Shown here piece by piece: positions 28,170 through 37,155 of a stretch of DNA of 64,000 nt. A program made the translations under genes and the position numbers. Position 1 is the first letter of the stretch. Each line of letters begins with the position of its first letter. Source of the stretch: Nocardia higoensis (lineage in GTDB: Bacteria > Actinomycetota > Actinomycetes > Mycobacteriales > Mycobacteriaceae); contig NZ_JADLQN010000001.1 in NCBI RefSeq assembly GCF_015477835.1, forward strand, positions 3,038,001 through 3,102,000. Reading direction: 5' to 3'. Below the pieces are notes generated by a model. The model was not told the origin of the DNA, searched no databases, and worked only from the letters and a program-made list of their open reading frames with translations.

Positions 28170-29345
28170 CTACCGAGGTACGGGTTGGGACAGCTCGTCG
28201 CCGGTCACGCCGGGCGGCGGGCCGGAGCCGTTGTCGGGCACGTTCGGCCGCGGGGCATTGGCGGAACCGCGGATCTGCAGGGCCGGGTCCTCGGTCACGC
28301 AGTAGTTGTAGAGGCGGACCCTGGTGTCGGTGGTCTCGACGACCGGGATCTTCGGGACGGTGGGGTAGTCGCAGGTCGGGCGAGGCCACGGGTCGACGAG
28401 AGTGTGGTAGGCGCCGTCGTGCGCGGGCACGCCGATCGCCGCCGAGCCCACGCGCAGGGCGGGGAACAAGGCTTCGATGGCGGGCTGGCGCAATTTCGCG
28501 GCGCGGGTGATGGCCACGAAATTGGTGGTGAGGTTGGTGATCGGGTCCTCGGTGTCGGCGATGAAACCGCCGATGGTGGCCAGCTGATCGGGGGCGAGGT
28601 CAAGGAAGCGGCGCAGTTCCTGGTCGGCCGCGGTGAGCTGCTCGAACAGCGCGCCCGCGCCGGTGGTCAGGGTGGTCAGGTCGGGCTGGGCGTGCGAGGT
28701 GGTCTCCGAGATGACCTGCAGGTTCTCGATCAGCTGCTTGGTCTGCGGGAGCAGGCCGTCGAGTCCGGCCATGGCCCGGCTGATGCCGGAGATCATGTTG
28801 CGCAACCGATCCGGGCCGCCCGCCAGTGCCTTGTCCAGCTCGTTGATGATCACATTGAGCCGGTCGGGATTCATCCCGCCGATCAGGCCGCTCATGTTGT
28901 TCAGCACCGACGGGACGGTGACCGGGGTGCGGGTCTGCTCGCGGCCGATCCGGTCGCCGTCGCTCAGATACGGGCCGCCCTCGGCGTCGGGACGGAAGTC
29001 CAGATACTGCTCGCCCGCGGCGGACAACCTGCCGACGGCGACGGTGCCACCGACAGGAACCTTTGTCCCGGCATCGATCTCGGCCTCGGCCAGCACCCCG
29101 ACCTCACCGGCACGCACGTCGCGCACGATGCCGATGCGGCTGCCGCGGAAGGTGACGTCGTTGCCAGCCTGCAGGCCGCCGGAATTGTCGAGCTCGACGG
29201 TGACGACATAGGAACGGGCGAACGGATCGACCCGCAGCACCTCCGTGCCGAGGTAGACCGAACCGGCGACGAGCACCAGGATCAGGCCGATATTGGCCAC
29301 CGCGACCCGACGGCGCACCAAGTAGTTCCACAGCGGGATGTTCAT
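28170..29345 (-). CDS. mceF: Mce family protein F
   Basis: 391 residues, sixth Mce subunit of the operon. An N-terminal membrane segment at about 15-34 (VAVANIGLILVLVAGSVYLG) is followed by the MCE/MlaD domain at about 45-125 (LDNSGGLQAGNDVTFRGSRI, GIVRDVRAGEVGVLAEAEID) and a long helical region to about 300. The C-terminal tail is Pro-rich. Mce proteins form a hetero-oligomeric lipid channel across the periplasm-like space. The start overlaps the mceE stop as ATGA. Position last among the six, right before the Mce-associated gene, fixes it as F. Confidence 0.9.
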   Translation of the reverse strand: MNIPLWNYLVRRRVAVANIGLILVLVAGSVYLGTEVLRVDPFARSYVVTVELDNSGGLQAGNDVTFRGSRIGIVRDVRAGEVGVLAEAEIDAGTKVPVGGTVAVGRLSAAGEQYLDFRPDAEGGPYLSDGDRIGREQTRTPVTVPSVLNNMSGLIGGMNPDRLNVIINELDKALAGGPDRLRNMISGISRAMAGLDGLLPQTKQLIENLQVISETTSHAQPDLTTLTTGAGALFEQLTAADQELRRFLDLAPDQLATIGGFIADTEDPITNLTTNFVAITRAAKLRQPAIEALFPALRVGSAAIGVPAHDGAYHTLVDPWPRPTCDYPTVPKIPVVETTDTRVRLYNYCVTEDPALQIRGSANAPRPNVPDNGSGPPPGVTGDELSQPVPR

Positions 29346-30457
29346 CGACCGCCCTCCTGCTGCTGCGGCGGACTGTTGAGCCTGCCGATCACCTTCTCGA
29401 GCACCTGCGCCAGACTGCCGATGAACAGCGGCACATCGTTGAGCTCGGGCGCGCGGCTACCCGAGGGGTCGGTCAGCGCGCCGATGCTCAGATAGGACAC
29501 GGTGGCCGCGACGGCCAGCCCCTCGCCGCGGAACGAGGCCGCGACCGAGGGATAGAGCTCTTCGTAGCGTCGCAGCAGTTGGCCGAGGTCGTCGCCCATC
29601 TGGGTGAATCCGCCCATCAGCGCCTTGATGCTGCCGAAGAGGTCGACGAAGTCCGGGCCGGTGGTCTCGGTGAAGTCGCCGAGCGCGGACATGGTGACCG
29701 AGACCTTGCCCATCAGCGCCGAGATGTCCCGATTGTTCTCGGCCAGCAGGCCGAGCAGGGCGGGGAACGTGTCGGCGGCCCGGCCCAGCTGTTCCTTGCG
29801 GGTCGCGAGCTCGCCGGTCAGGACATTGACGCCGTGCAGGACGCTGTCGATGTCGGTGGTGCGCTGGTTGAGCGCGGTGATGGCGGCGCCGAGTTCGTTG
29901 AGCAGATGCGCCAGCTGCGGCGCCCGACCGGCGAACATCGAGTTCATCTCGGAGGTGATCTTGGCGGCCTGGTTGAGACCGCCGCCGTTGAGCAGCATCG
30001 AGATGGAGACCATCAGCTGCTCCACCGAGGCGCCCGCCGAGGTCAGCTCCACGCCGATGGTGTCGCCGGGGCGCAGCAACTCGGCGTTCGGGTCGGCCTC
30101 GGGCAGCGTCATCGCGATGAAGATGTCGCCGAGCGGGGTGGCCTGGCGCAGTTCGGCGGTGGTGCCGCGCGGCAGGTCGATGCCCTCGCGGATCTCGAGT
30201 TCGACCTCGGCGAGGAAATTGGTGGTGCTGATCGCCGAGACGACACCGATGTCGGTGCCGCCGATGCGCACATGGGCGCGTTCGGGCAGGTTCAGCGCGT
30301 CCTCGAAAACCGCGTTGATCTTGTAGCCGGGGCCGCCGATGCCCGGTTTGGGCAGCGGGACGTTGTCCACGGTGACCGCGCAACCGGTGGCGCCGGTGAA
30401 CACGGCCAGGCTCAGCGCGACAGCGGCCAGGCGGGCGGTGAAGGCGCGGGCGCTCAT
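29342..30457 (-). CDS. mceE: Mce family lipoprotein E
   Basis: 371 residues. A signal peptide ends at TGATGC (Cys26), the position of the lipid-anchored subunit (LprK/LprN type) in mce operons. The MCE domain follows at about 40-115 (ALNLPERAHVRIGGTDIGVV, TPLGDIFIAMTLPEADPN), then long coiled helices (GGGLNQAAKITSEMNSMFAG, ALNQRTTDIDSVLHGVNVLT). It overlaps mceD upstream (ATGA at 30454-30457) and mceF downstream, so translation is coupled through all three. The protein is expected on the outer face of the membrane as part of the lipid-transport conduit. Confidence 0.9.
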   Translation of the reverse strand: MSARAFTARLAAVALSLAVFTGATGCAVTVDNVPLPKPGIGGPGYKINAVFEDALNLPERAHVRIGGTDIGVVSAISTTNFLAEVELEIREGIDLPRGTTAELRQATPLGDIFIAMTLPEADPNAELLRPGDTIGVELTSAGASVEQLMVSISMLLNGGGLNQAAKITSEMNSMFAGRAPQLAHLLNELGAAITALNQRTTDIDSVLHGVNVLTGELATRKEQLGRAADTFPALLGLLAENNRDISALMGKVSVTMSALGDFTETTGPDFVDLFGSIKALMGGFTQMGDDLGQLLRRYEELYPSVAASFRGEGLAVAATVSYLSIGALTDPSGSRAPELNDVPLFIGSLAQVLEKVIGRLNSPPQQQEGGR

Positions 30458-31572
30458 GAGGTCAGTCCCAGCAGTGCCGCGGTGAGACCGAAATCGGGCC
30501 CCATGTCCATGATCTTGCCGGTGCGGCAGCCGTCGGCGCGCATCTGCACGCGCTCGCAGAAGGTCGACAGCCATTCGCCGTCGAAGACCGACTTGTCGAG
30601 CAGGCCGTGCAGGCGGATCGCGCGGTGCTCCTGGCTGGTGGCGTTGGCGAGGTTCTCGAAGAACAGCGGCGTGACGTCGATCATCTCGGTGAGACCGCGG
30701 GCATTGGCGCGCATCTGCTCGGTGATGGTCACGAACCGGGTGAGCGCGCCCGCCAGCTGGTCCTCGTTCTGGCCGACCACCGTGGCGGTGTTGGCGACGA
30801 AGTCATTGAGCTGGGTGAGCACCGCGTGCAGACCGGGCGACTGCGCGCCGAGCAACTGCACGAGTTCGGTGAGCTTGCCACTGAATTCGCGCACGGTCGC
30901 GTCGTTGGAGGCGATGACGTGGGTGATCTCGTTCAGCTTGATGATGGTGTTGGAGATCTGGTCCTTGTTGGCGAAGCTCACCTCGAAGGCGCCGGAGAGC
31001 TGGTCGAGGGTCTGGCGCAGCCGGTCGCCGTTGCCGTCGAGCAGGGGGAACAGCACCCGGCTGGCCATCGGTCCGTTCTCCGCGTCGCCCTTCAGCGCGG
31101 CGCCGAGCTGGTCGAAATTCTCCAGGATGCGGTCCAGCTCCACCGGGACGCGCGTGCGTTGCAGCGGAATGTGATCGCCGTCTTGGAGGACGGGGCCGTC
31201 GCCGGTGTAGGCGGGGGCCAGTTCGACGTGGCGGTTGGTGATCAGCTGCGGGGAGATCAGCGCCGCCATGACATCGGCGGGCACCTTCACATCGCGGTCG
31301 ATGGACATGGTGACCTGGACATAGCTGCCCTTGGGAGTCACCGTGTCGACGCGGCCCACCGGGACGCCGAGCACGGCGACCTCGTTGCCCTCGTACATGC
31401 CCGCGACATTCTCGAAATCGGCGCTGACGCGCAGATGTTCACCGAGATACTGCTGTGGCAGGCCGGCGATGGAATCGGGCAGCAGCGAGCAGCCCGAGGC
31501 CACCCCCGCCGCCAGGCACAGCGCGGCCAGTTTGACCGCGGTACCGACACCGAATCTGTTGCGAATGGTCAT
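30454..31572 (-). CDS. mceD: Mce family protein D, with a possible lipobox
   Basis: 372 residues. The N-terminal hydrophobic segment ends in VASGC (Cys28), an acceptable lipobox, which is unusual because only the E subunit is normally a lipoprotein. The MCE domain spans about 40-115 (ADFENVAGMYEGNEVAVLGV, PVGRVDTVTPKGSYVQVTMS, PQLITNRHVELAPAYTGDGP), followed by helices and a C-terminal region with two cysteines (STFCERVQMRADGC) that may form a disulfide. ATG 31572 overlaps the mceC stop as TAATG. Fourth of the six Mce genes, so D by position. Confidence 0.88.
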   Translation of the reverse strand: MTIRNRFGVGTAVKLAALCLAAGVASGCSLLPDSIAGLPQQYLGEHLRVSADFENVAGMYEGNEVAVLGVPVGRVDTVTPKGSYVQVTMSIDRDVKVPADVMAALISPQLITNRHVELAPAYTGDGPVLQDGDHIPLQRTRVPVELDRILENFDQLGAALKGDAENGPMASRVLFPLLDGNGDRLRQTLDQLSGAFEVSFANKDQISNTIIKLNEITHVIASNDATVREFSGKLTELVQLLGAQSPGLHAVLTQLNDFVANTATVVGQNEDQLAGALTRFVTITEQMRANARGLTEMIDVTPLFFENLANATSQEHRAIRLHGLLDKSVFDGEWLSTFCERVQMRADGCRTGKIMDMGPDFGLTAALLGLTS

Positions 31573-32579
31573 TATTGGCACCCCGGAATCGCCTGGACCG
31601 CGCACAGCCAGTTGTCGGGCAGGATCCACGGCGCGAGCACGTCGCCGTAGGGTCCGTTGCCCAGCACATTGTTGAACTGCCGCATGGCCACGGGCATGGT
31701 CTCGTAGAGCCGGTCGAGATTTTCCTTGTTCTTCTCGAGGCCCTCAGTCATGGTGTTCAGGTCGTGGATCAGCGGCCCGAGCTGATCGTTGTTCTCGATG
31801 CCCATCTCCTGCAGCAGGGCGGAGAGGGCGGCGACATTGTCGAGCAGCTGGGCCAGCATCTGCTGGCGGACGGCCACCGCGTTGCCGATCGCCTCGCCTC
31901 GGGTGAGCAGCAGCAACACCGCGTTCTGGTTGTCGGCGACCAGGGTCGAGACCGTGTCCATACTCTTCAACAGCGAGTCGACTTCGTCGCGGCGGTCGTT
32001 GATGACCTCGGCCAGCGAGCCGATGCTGTCGAGCGCGGCCACGGTCAGCTGCGGGGAATCGCCCATCTGGTGATCGAGGGCGTCGAGGGCCTGGCGCAGC
32101 TTGTCCGGGTCGATGCGCTCGATGCGCTCGAAGGACGAGTTGTACTGGGTGTCCTGGATGACCTTGCCCAGGTTGTAGGGGACGCTGGTGTTCTCCAGCG
32201 CGATGGTGTCGCCGGGCAGGCCGCTGCCGTCGCCGGGGAACAGCTCGATGTGCAAGCGGCCCAGGATGGTCGACATCTTGATCGAGGCCCGCGCGTCGGG
32301 GCCCAGCCGCAGATCCCCGCGCACGCGCATGTCGATGACGACCCTGTCGCCTGCCAGTTTCACCGAACGCACGGCGCCGACCTCGATGCCGGAGACGTCG
32401 ACCGTGGCACCCGGACGCATTCCCGCGGCCTGGGCGAACTCGGCGTGGATCGTCTTGTCCGACACACCGATCTGCTTGACCAGGCTGGACCCCACCAGCA
32501 GCAGCACCACGAACAGCGCCGCGGCCACGCCCTGCCAGAGGAAACGGTTGCCGGTGAGAAGAGTACGAATCCGTGCCAT
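31572..32579 (-). CDS. mceC: Mce family protein C
   Basis: 335 residues. A membrane anchor lies at about 14-34 (LWQGVAAALFVVLLLVGSSL), then the MCE domain at about 40-115 (HAEFAQAAGMRPGATVDVSG, IEVGAVRSVKLAGDRVVIDM, STILGRLHIELFPGDGSGLP). A helical barrel-forming region follows, and the short C-terminus has two cysteines (NWLCAVQAIPGC). ATG 32579 shares its A with the mceB stop (TGATG), and GGAGG lies 15 bases upstream. A frame extension of 24 codons upstream overlaps mceB and is rejected. Confidence 0.9.
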   Translation of the reverse strand: MARIRTLLTGNRFLWQGVAAALFVVLLLVGSSLVKQIGVSDKTIHAEFAQAAGMRPGATVDVSGIEVGAVRSVKLAGDRVVIDMRVRGDLRLGPDARASIKMSTILGRLHIELFPGDGSGLPGDTIALENTSVPYNLGKVIQDTQYNSSFERIERIDPDKLRQALDALDHQMGDSPQLTVAALDSIGSLAEVINDRRDEVDSLLKSMDTVSTLVADNQNAVLLLLTRGEAIGNAVAVRQQMLAQLLDNVAALSALLQEMGIENNDQLGPLIHDLNTMTEGLEKNKENLDRLYETMPVAMRQFNNVLGNGPYGDVLAPWILPDNWLCAVQAIPGCQ

Positions 32580-33610
32580 CAGCGGCACACCTCCGAATGC
32601 GAGTTGCCGCCGACCTGGGAGAACAGGCCGGGTGGCAGCAGCACGCCCCACAGCGAGACATCCAGACTGCAGAAGTAGGCGTTGCCGTAGGTGCCGTAAC
32701 TGGTGAATCGGGCCAGCGAGTTGAGCAGACCGGGCAGCTGGACGGCCGCCTTGTCGAGCGCGGCGCCGTTGAGCAGCAGCAGCGCCACACCGGTGGTCGC
32801 CTCGTTCTGCGCGGCGGCCATGTCGGGCTTGACCTGGGCCAGCAGGCCCACCAGGGAGTCGGTGGAGGTGGCGACCTGGTCGACCGAGGACTTCAGCAGC
32901 TCACCCTCGGCGTAGAGGGCTTCGACCAGGGCCGTGGACTGGGTGATCAGAGATTCCAGCTCACCGCTGCGGTTGGCCAGGCCGGCCAGCACCGAGCTGA
33001 GATTGGCGATGACCTGCCCCAGGATCTCGTCGCGCTGACCGAAGGTGGCCGCGAGGTCGGCGGCCTGCACGATCAGCGAGGACAGCGAGACGTTGTCACC
33101 CTGCAACGCCTGGATCAGCGTCTCCGACAGGGAGTTGATCTGATCCGGTTGCAGCACCGAGAACAGCGGCTCGAAGCCCGACAGCAGCGACGAGACGTCG
33201 AAGGACGGTTCGGTGCGGTCCACCGGGATGTGCCCGCCAGGGTCGAGGGGTTCGCCCTCGCCCTCTCCGGGCACCAGGGCGATGTAGCGCTGGCCGATCA
33301 GGTTCTGATAGCGCACCAGGGCTTTCGTGGTGGTGGTCAGGTGTTGCCTGTCCTGGATGCTGAAGTCCACCCGCGCCAGGTACCCCTCGTCGAAGTCGAT
33401 CTTGTCGACCCGGCCCACGCGGACTCCCGCCATGCGGACGTCGTCGCCGATCCGCACGCCCATGACATCGGTGAAGGTCGCCGAGTAGGAATGGGTGCTG
33501 CCCGGCACCGACCGTTGCAGCGTCGACCAGATGGTGAAGGTCAGCAGGATCGCCAGGATGGCGAAGAAGCTGAACCCCGCCAACGCTTTTCCGGATTTCA
33601 CCTCAGGCAC
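32579..33610 (-). CDS. mceB: Mce family protein B
   Basis: 343 residues. Anchor at about 10-30 (LAGFSFFAILAILLTFTIW), MCE domain at about 40-115 (YSATFTDVMGVRIGDDVRMA, GVRVGRVDKIDFDEGYLARV, YQNLIGQRYIALVPGEGEGE), then long helices. The C-terminus carries cysteines in YFCSLDVSLWGVLLPPGLFS and SEVCR. GTG 33610 overlaps the mceA stop by several bases, so the genes are coupled. Together with A and C-F it should build the hexameric MCE ring stack. Confidence 0.9.
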   Translation of the reverse strand: MPEVKSGKALAGFSFFAILAILLTFTIWSTLQRSVPGSTHSYSATFTDVMGVRIGDDVRMAGVRVGRVDKIDFDEGYLARVDFSIQDRQHLTTTTKALVRYQNLIGQRYIALVPGEGEGEPLDPGGHIPVDRTEPSFDVSSLLSGFEPLFSVLQPDQINSLSETLIQALQGDNVSLSSLIVQAADLAATFGQRDEILGQVIANLSSVLAGLANRSGELESLITQSTALVEALYAEGELLKSSVDQVATSTDSLVGLLAQVKPDMAAAQNEATTGVALLLLNGAALDKAAVQLPGLLNSLARFTSYGTYGNAYFCSLDVSLWGVLLPPGLFSQVGGNSHSEVCR

Positions 33611-35114
33611 CCCCGTCCATCTCGTACATGGTCACCGAGCCGCCGGCCAGCACCGGCGTGAGCAGCAGCAGCTGTGCCGCCGTCGGCCTGCCGCCGACCA
33701 CCGCCGCGACCGCCGCGTACCCGCGGCCCGAGGCGATGGGGCGCATGGTCGTCGCCGCGGCGGGAGCCGTGGCCGTCGGGTCCTGTGCCGGATCCTCGAC
33801 AGCCGGATCCTCGACGTCGGCGGCGGGCGCGGTCAGTCCGGGGATCGTGGGCAGACCGGGAATCACGGGCAGACCGGGAATCGACGGCAGGCCCGGTGCG
33901 GTCACGCCGGGAATACCCGCCACACCCGGAATCGTCGCGCCCGCATCGGTTCCCGGCAGGCCGGGCACGACCACGGTCGGCGCGGGCCCAGCGGCGTCGA
34001 GCCAACCCGGACGCATCTGTTCGGGATACACCTGCTCGGGTGCTTCGGTCGGCACGCTCGGGCCGCCACAGCGCGGACCGGTCAGATCGCCGTAGCGGGG
34101 GCAGTCCTCGGCGGTGTACTGCTGGAACGGGGTGAAACTCACGTCCATCTTCCAGACCATCTGCTTCTTGGGGCCCCAGGTGAACACCGAGGCCAGCGCG
34201 CCCAGGGACTGATTGAGGTTGCGCGCGGTGTAGGGAATGGCGTCGGGGTCCTCGGCCAGGCCGCCGAACAGTTGCCCGAGACCGGGCACCAGATCCTTGG
34301 CGGCGTTCGGATTGCGAGCGAACAGGCTGTTGACCGAATCGATGGCGCCCGAGGCGTTGGCCAGCAGGGCGACCAGATTGCTCCGGCGCTCGGTCAGCGT
34401 CTGCGCGGCGGTGACCGATTCGGTGAGCACGCCGACGAGTTCGGGGGCGGACTGACTCAGCGCGGTAGTGGCCGCGCCGAGATCGCCGAGCAGTTCACCG
34501 ATGCCGGGAATGGTCCTGACCTCGGTGATCCAGCGGTCCAGACGCTCGATCGTCGAACCAGGCACCCGCGCGGCCGGATCGAGCGCGGCGGCCAGCGTGG
34601 CCAGCACCCGGCCCAGCTTGGCCGGCTGGATGTTGTCGAGCACATCGCGCAGCACGGTCAGCGTCGTCTGCAACTGCATGGTCTCGGTGCTGGTGTCCTC
34701 GGCGATGGACGCGCCCTCGGTGAGCACGGCGCCGGAGCGGCCGTTGTCCACCAGTTCGATCGCGGAGACGCCGAAGATGTTGTTCGGAATGACCCGCGCG
34801 GTGACATTCGCCGGAATGGTCTGCGCGGCCACCGGCTCGAGGTAGATCTCCACGCGCTGGCGCTGGCCCTTGGCCACCACCTCGACATCCTCGACGCGGC
34901 CCACGACCATGCCGCGGAACTTCACGTCGGCCCGTTGCGGCAGGCCGTCACCGGTACTGGTGAGGTCGGCGCTCACCGCCACCTTTTCTTCGAAATAGCC
35001 GGTATAGCGCAGCGCGAGCGCGGCGAGCACCACGGCGAACGCGGTGAGCACGGCCAGTCCGGCCAGAGTGAGCTGGCGCGCGGTCGCGCCGCGGCCACTG
35101 GGATCGAGTAACAC
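33603..35114 (-). CDS. mceA: Mce family protein A with a Pro/Gly-rich collagen-like tail
   Basis: 503 residues. Anchor at about 12-33 (LTLAGLAVLTAFAVVLAALA), MCE domain at about 40-120 (SADLTSTGDGLPQRADVKFR, GMVVGRVEDVEVVAKGQRQR, ARVIPNNIFGVSAIELVDNG), helical region to about 330, and a block with paired cysteines (DCPRYGDLTGPRCGG). After that comes an unusual tail built from PGLP, IPG and PGV units with little other content, then an Ala/Thr-rich end. GTG 35114 is chosen because AGGGGAAAAG precedes it; it lies eight bases after the yrbEB stop. Longer upstream frames run into yrbEB and are rejected. Confidence 0.9.
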   Translation of the reverse strand: MLLDPSGRGATARQLTLAGLAVLTAFAVVLAALALRYTGYFEEKVAVSADLTSTGDGLPQRADVKFRGMVVGRVEDVEVVAKGQRQRVEIYLEPVAAQTIPANVTARVIPNNIFGVSAIELVDNGRSGAVLTEGASIAEDTSTETMQLQTTLTVLRDVLDNIQPAKLGRVLATLAAALDPAARVPGSTIERLDRWITEVRTIPGIGELLGDLGAATTALSQSAPELVGVLTESVTAAQTLTERRSNLVALLANASGAIDSVNSLFARNPNAAKDLVPGLGQLFGGLAEDPDAIPYTARNLNQSLGALASVFTWGPKKQMVWKMDVSFTPFQQYTAEDCPRYGDLTGPRCGGPSVPTEAPEQVYPEQMRPGWLDAAGPAPTVVVPGLPGTDAGATIPGVAGIPGVTAPGLPSIPGLPVIPGLPTIPGLTAPAADVEDPAVEDPAQDPTATAPAAATTMRPIASGRGYAAVAAVVGGRPTAAQLLLLTPVLAGGSVTMYEMDGGA

Positions 35115-35122
35115 CTTTTCCC

Positions 35123-35986
35123 CTATCCCGAGATCCGGAAGCCGGGGTCGATGCCCCAGATCGCCAGTGTCAGGAACAGATTCGCGAAAACCATCACGAC
35201 GATGACCATCTTGATCGCCTGCCCGGCGGCGACCCCGACACCTTCGGGGCCGCCGGAGGCGACATAGCCGTAGTAGCACTGGATGAAGGTCGCCAGCAGG
35301 ACGAAGACCACGACTTTGAGCAGCGAGAAGAACACGTCGGTGCCGATGAGGAACTGGAAGAAGTAGTGGTCGTAGGTGCCCGCCGAGGTGCCGCCCAGGA
35401 ACAGCACCGACAACTTGGTCGCCAGGTACGCCGTGGCCAGGCCGATGGTGTAGAGCGGGATGATGGTCAGCGTGGACGCGATCATCCGGGTGGTGACCAG
35501 GTATGGCAGCGGACGGATCGCGATCGACTCCAGCGCGTCGATCTCCTCGGCGATGCGCATCGAGCCGAGCTGGGCGGTGAACCGACAGCCGGCCTGGATG
35601 GCGAAGGCCAGCGTCGCCAGGATCGGGGCCAACTCACGTGTCGTCGCGAAACCGGAGATGGCGCCGGTCAGCGGGCCCATGGTGAGCAGGTTCAGCGCGT
35701 TGAACGACTCCATGCCGACGGTGATCCCGCCGAACGCGCAGAGGATCACGACCACGCCGATGGTGCCGCCGCCGACGACCAGCGAGCCGTTGCCCCAGCC
35801 GATGTCGGCGGTCAGCCGCAGCACTTCCTTGCGGTAGTGTCTGAGCGCGAACGGAATCGCGCCGAGGGCCTGGAAGAACGTGATCGCCTGGTGTCCGAGG
35901 CGTTGATTCGCCTTGTACGGCACGGCCAGCGCGTCGGTCGCCACCCGCACCGGCTTCAGCGCGGGCGGGGTGTACTTGGTCCCCAC
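35123..35986 (-). CDS. yrbEB: Mce-type permease, YrbE B subunit (MlaE family)
   Basis: 287-residue integral membrane protein of the MlaE/YrbE permease family. It has several hydrophobic segments (GTIGVVVILCAFGGITVG, LAPILATLAFAIQAGCRF, ASTLTIIPLYTIGLATAYLA, FSLLKVVVFVLLATFIQCYY, MVIVVMVFANLFLTLAIWG) and the cytoplasmic coupling loop MRIAEEIDALESIAIRPLPY that contacts the ATPase. It pairs with the A subunit to pass lipid to or from the MCE channel. GTG 35986 begins one base after the yrbEA stop. The ATPase (MceG) is not encoded here, which is normal: one usually serves all mce loci from elsewhere. Confidence 0.93.
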   Translation of the reverse strand: MGTKYTPPALKPVRVATDALAVPYKANQRLGHQAITFFQALGAIPFALRHYRKEVLRLTADIGWGNGSLVVGGGTIGVVVILCAFGGITVGMESFNALNLLTMGPLTGAISGFATTRELAPILATLAFAIQAGCRFTAQLGSMRIAEEIDALESIAIRPLPYLVTTRMIASTLTIIPLYTIGLATAYLATKLSVLFLGGTSAGTYDHYFFQFLIGTDVFFSLLKVVVFVLLATFIQCYYGYVASGGPEGVGVAAGQAIKMVIVVMVFANLFLTLAIWGIDPGFRISG

Positions 35987-35987
35987 C

Positions 35988-36842
35988 TCAGACCACCTTC
36001 GTCGGGAAGAGCGTGTTGTACAGCTGGGTCAGAATGATGTTGGTGGCGAACAGCATCAGCGCCGAGGTCACCACCGCGGAATTCACCGCGTTGGCCACAC
36101 CGCCCGGGCCCCCCTTGGCGTGCAGGCCGATATCGCAGGCGATGACAGCGGTCAGCGCGCCGAAGATCGCCGCCTTCACCAAGGCCACGATCAAATCGTC
36201 GGCCACCGCGAAGGAGGCGAACGAGCCGATGAACGAGCCCGGCGTGCCGGCTTGGGCGTAGACGTTGAACATGTAGGCGGTCGCGAAGCCGACGAACACC
36301 ACGAACCCGCACAGCAGCATGCTGACCAGCACCGCGGCCAGCAGTCGCGGGGCGACCAGCCTGCGCACCGGGTCCACGCCCATCACCCGCATGGCATCGA
36401 TCTCCTCGCGGATGGTGCGCGAGCCGAGGTCGGCGCAGATGGCCGAGCCGACCGCACCCGCGATCATCAGCGAGGTCACCAGCGGGGCGCCCTGGCGGAT
36501 GATGCCCAGGCCGGCGACCGCGCCGATGAAGGTGGTCGCGCCGACCTGGTTGACCAGCGCGCCGATCTGGATGGAGACCACCACCGCGATCGGGATCGCC
36601 ACGAACACCGTCGGCGCGGCCGAGACGTTGGACATGAACGCGCACTGCTTGATGAACTCGTGGTACGGGAACCGCCGGGCGACGATCGAGCGGACGAGCT
36701 CGATCACCGCGGCCCGGCCCAGGCTGACCTGACGGCCGAGGGTTTCCAGGGACTGCTGCGGATGCCGCTTCCATAGTCCCTTCAGATCGTCGACGGCACG
36801 TTCGAGATCGGTGCTCGCCGATGGGCGTTCGGTGGTTGTCAC
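35988..36842 (-). CDS. yrbEA: Mce-type permease, YrbE A subunit (MlaE family)
   Basis: 284-residue MlaE/YrbE permease, first gene of the nine-gene mce operon. Membrane segments include APTVFVAIPIAVVVSIQIGA, GATTFIGAVAGLGIIRQGA, PRLLAAVLVSMLLCGFVVF and TSALMLFATNIILTQLYN. The ATPase-coupling helix is DLGSRTIREEIDAMRVMGVD, followed by PVRRLVAPR. A soluble N-terminal part (about 1-55) contains DLERAVDDLKGLWKRHPQQ. GTG 36842 follows AAGGAACTCGGGCAGC. A YrbE pair heading six Mce genes and a Mas gene is the canonical order of mycobacterial and nocardial lipid/sterol importers; the substrate cannot be told from sequence. Confidence 0.93.
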   Translation of the reverse strand: MTTTERPSASTDLERAVDDLKGLWKRHPQQSLETLGRQVSLGRAAVIELVRSIVARRFPYHEFIKQCAFMSNVSAAPTVFVAIPIAVVVSIQIGALVNQVGATTFIGAVAGLGIIRQGAPLVTSLMIAGAVGSAICADLGSRTIREEIDAMRVMGVDPVRRLVAPRLLAAVLVSMLLCGFVVFVGFATAYMFNVYAQAGTPGSFIGSFASFAVADDLIVALVKAAIFGALTAVIACDIGLHAKGGPGGVANAVNSAVVTSALMLFATNIILTQLYNTLFPTKVV

Positions 36843-37155
36843 GCTGCCCGAGTTCCTTTCTGGGCTTTTCGCCGCTTGTCTCGCCGACCGGTGGCGGTCT
36901 TCCCTACGAGTGCGCGGAGCGTGTGCAGTCTCCCATAACGGAGATGCGCATCACAAGCCATAAGTGAATAACCATTCTTGGAGGCGAACCGCCCGGTTCC
37001 CCGACCGCCGCGATCCTCGGACCGCGGCCACATCGCACGAGTCGTCGCAGCTCACAGGTCCGAGGACCGCAGAAGCTGGATTTCTTTCCCACACCGCTCT
37101 TCAGCGGAGAAAGTTTCTAGAAATTAGGAGCCTGCACCAGAAGAACAGGAACGGC
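36843..37155. promoter_or_regulatory. Intergenic region expected to carry the mce operon promoter
   Basis: About 313 bases between the small membrane-protein gene and yrbEA, both on the minus strand. It is more AT-rich than its surroundings at 36935-36985 and 37075-37135. A ten-base palindrome TTTCTAGAAA lies at 37114-37123. No sequence matching the KstR sterol-regulator motif was recognised. Small frames here (for example 36839-37033, minus) have no support. Confidence 0.45.

Noticed and set aside
36839..37033. Minus frame of 64 codons over the mce promoter region
   Set aside because: Highly basic random composition and overlap with the yrbEA start region; no evidence for a gene.
37114..37123. 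TTTCTAGAAA palindrome as a sterol-regulator (KstR) box
   Set aside because: It does not match the AAC/GTT spacing known for KstR sites; kept only as a descriptive note.
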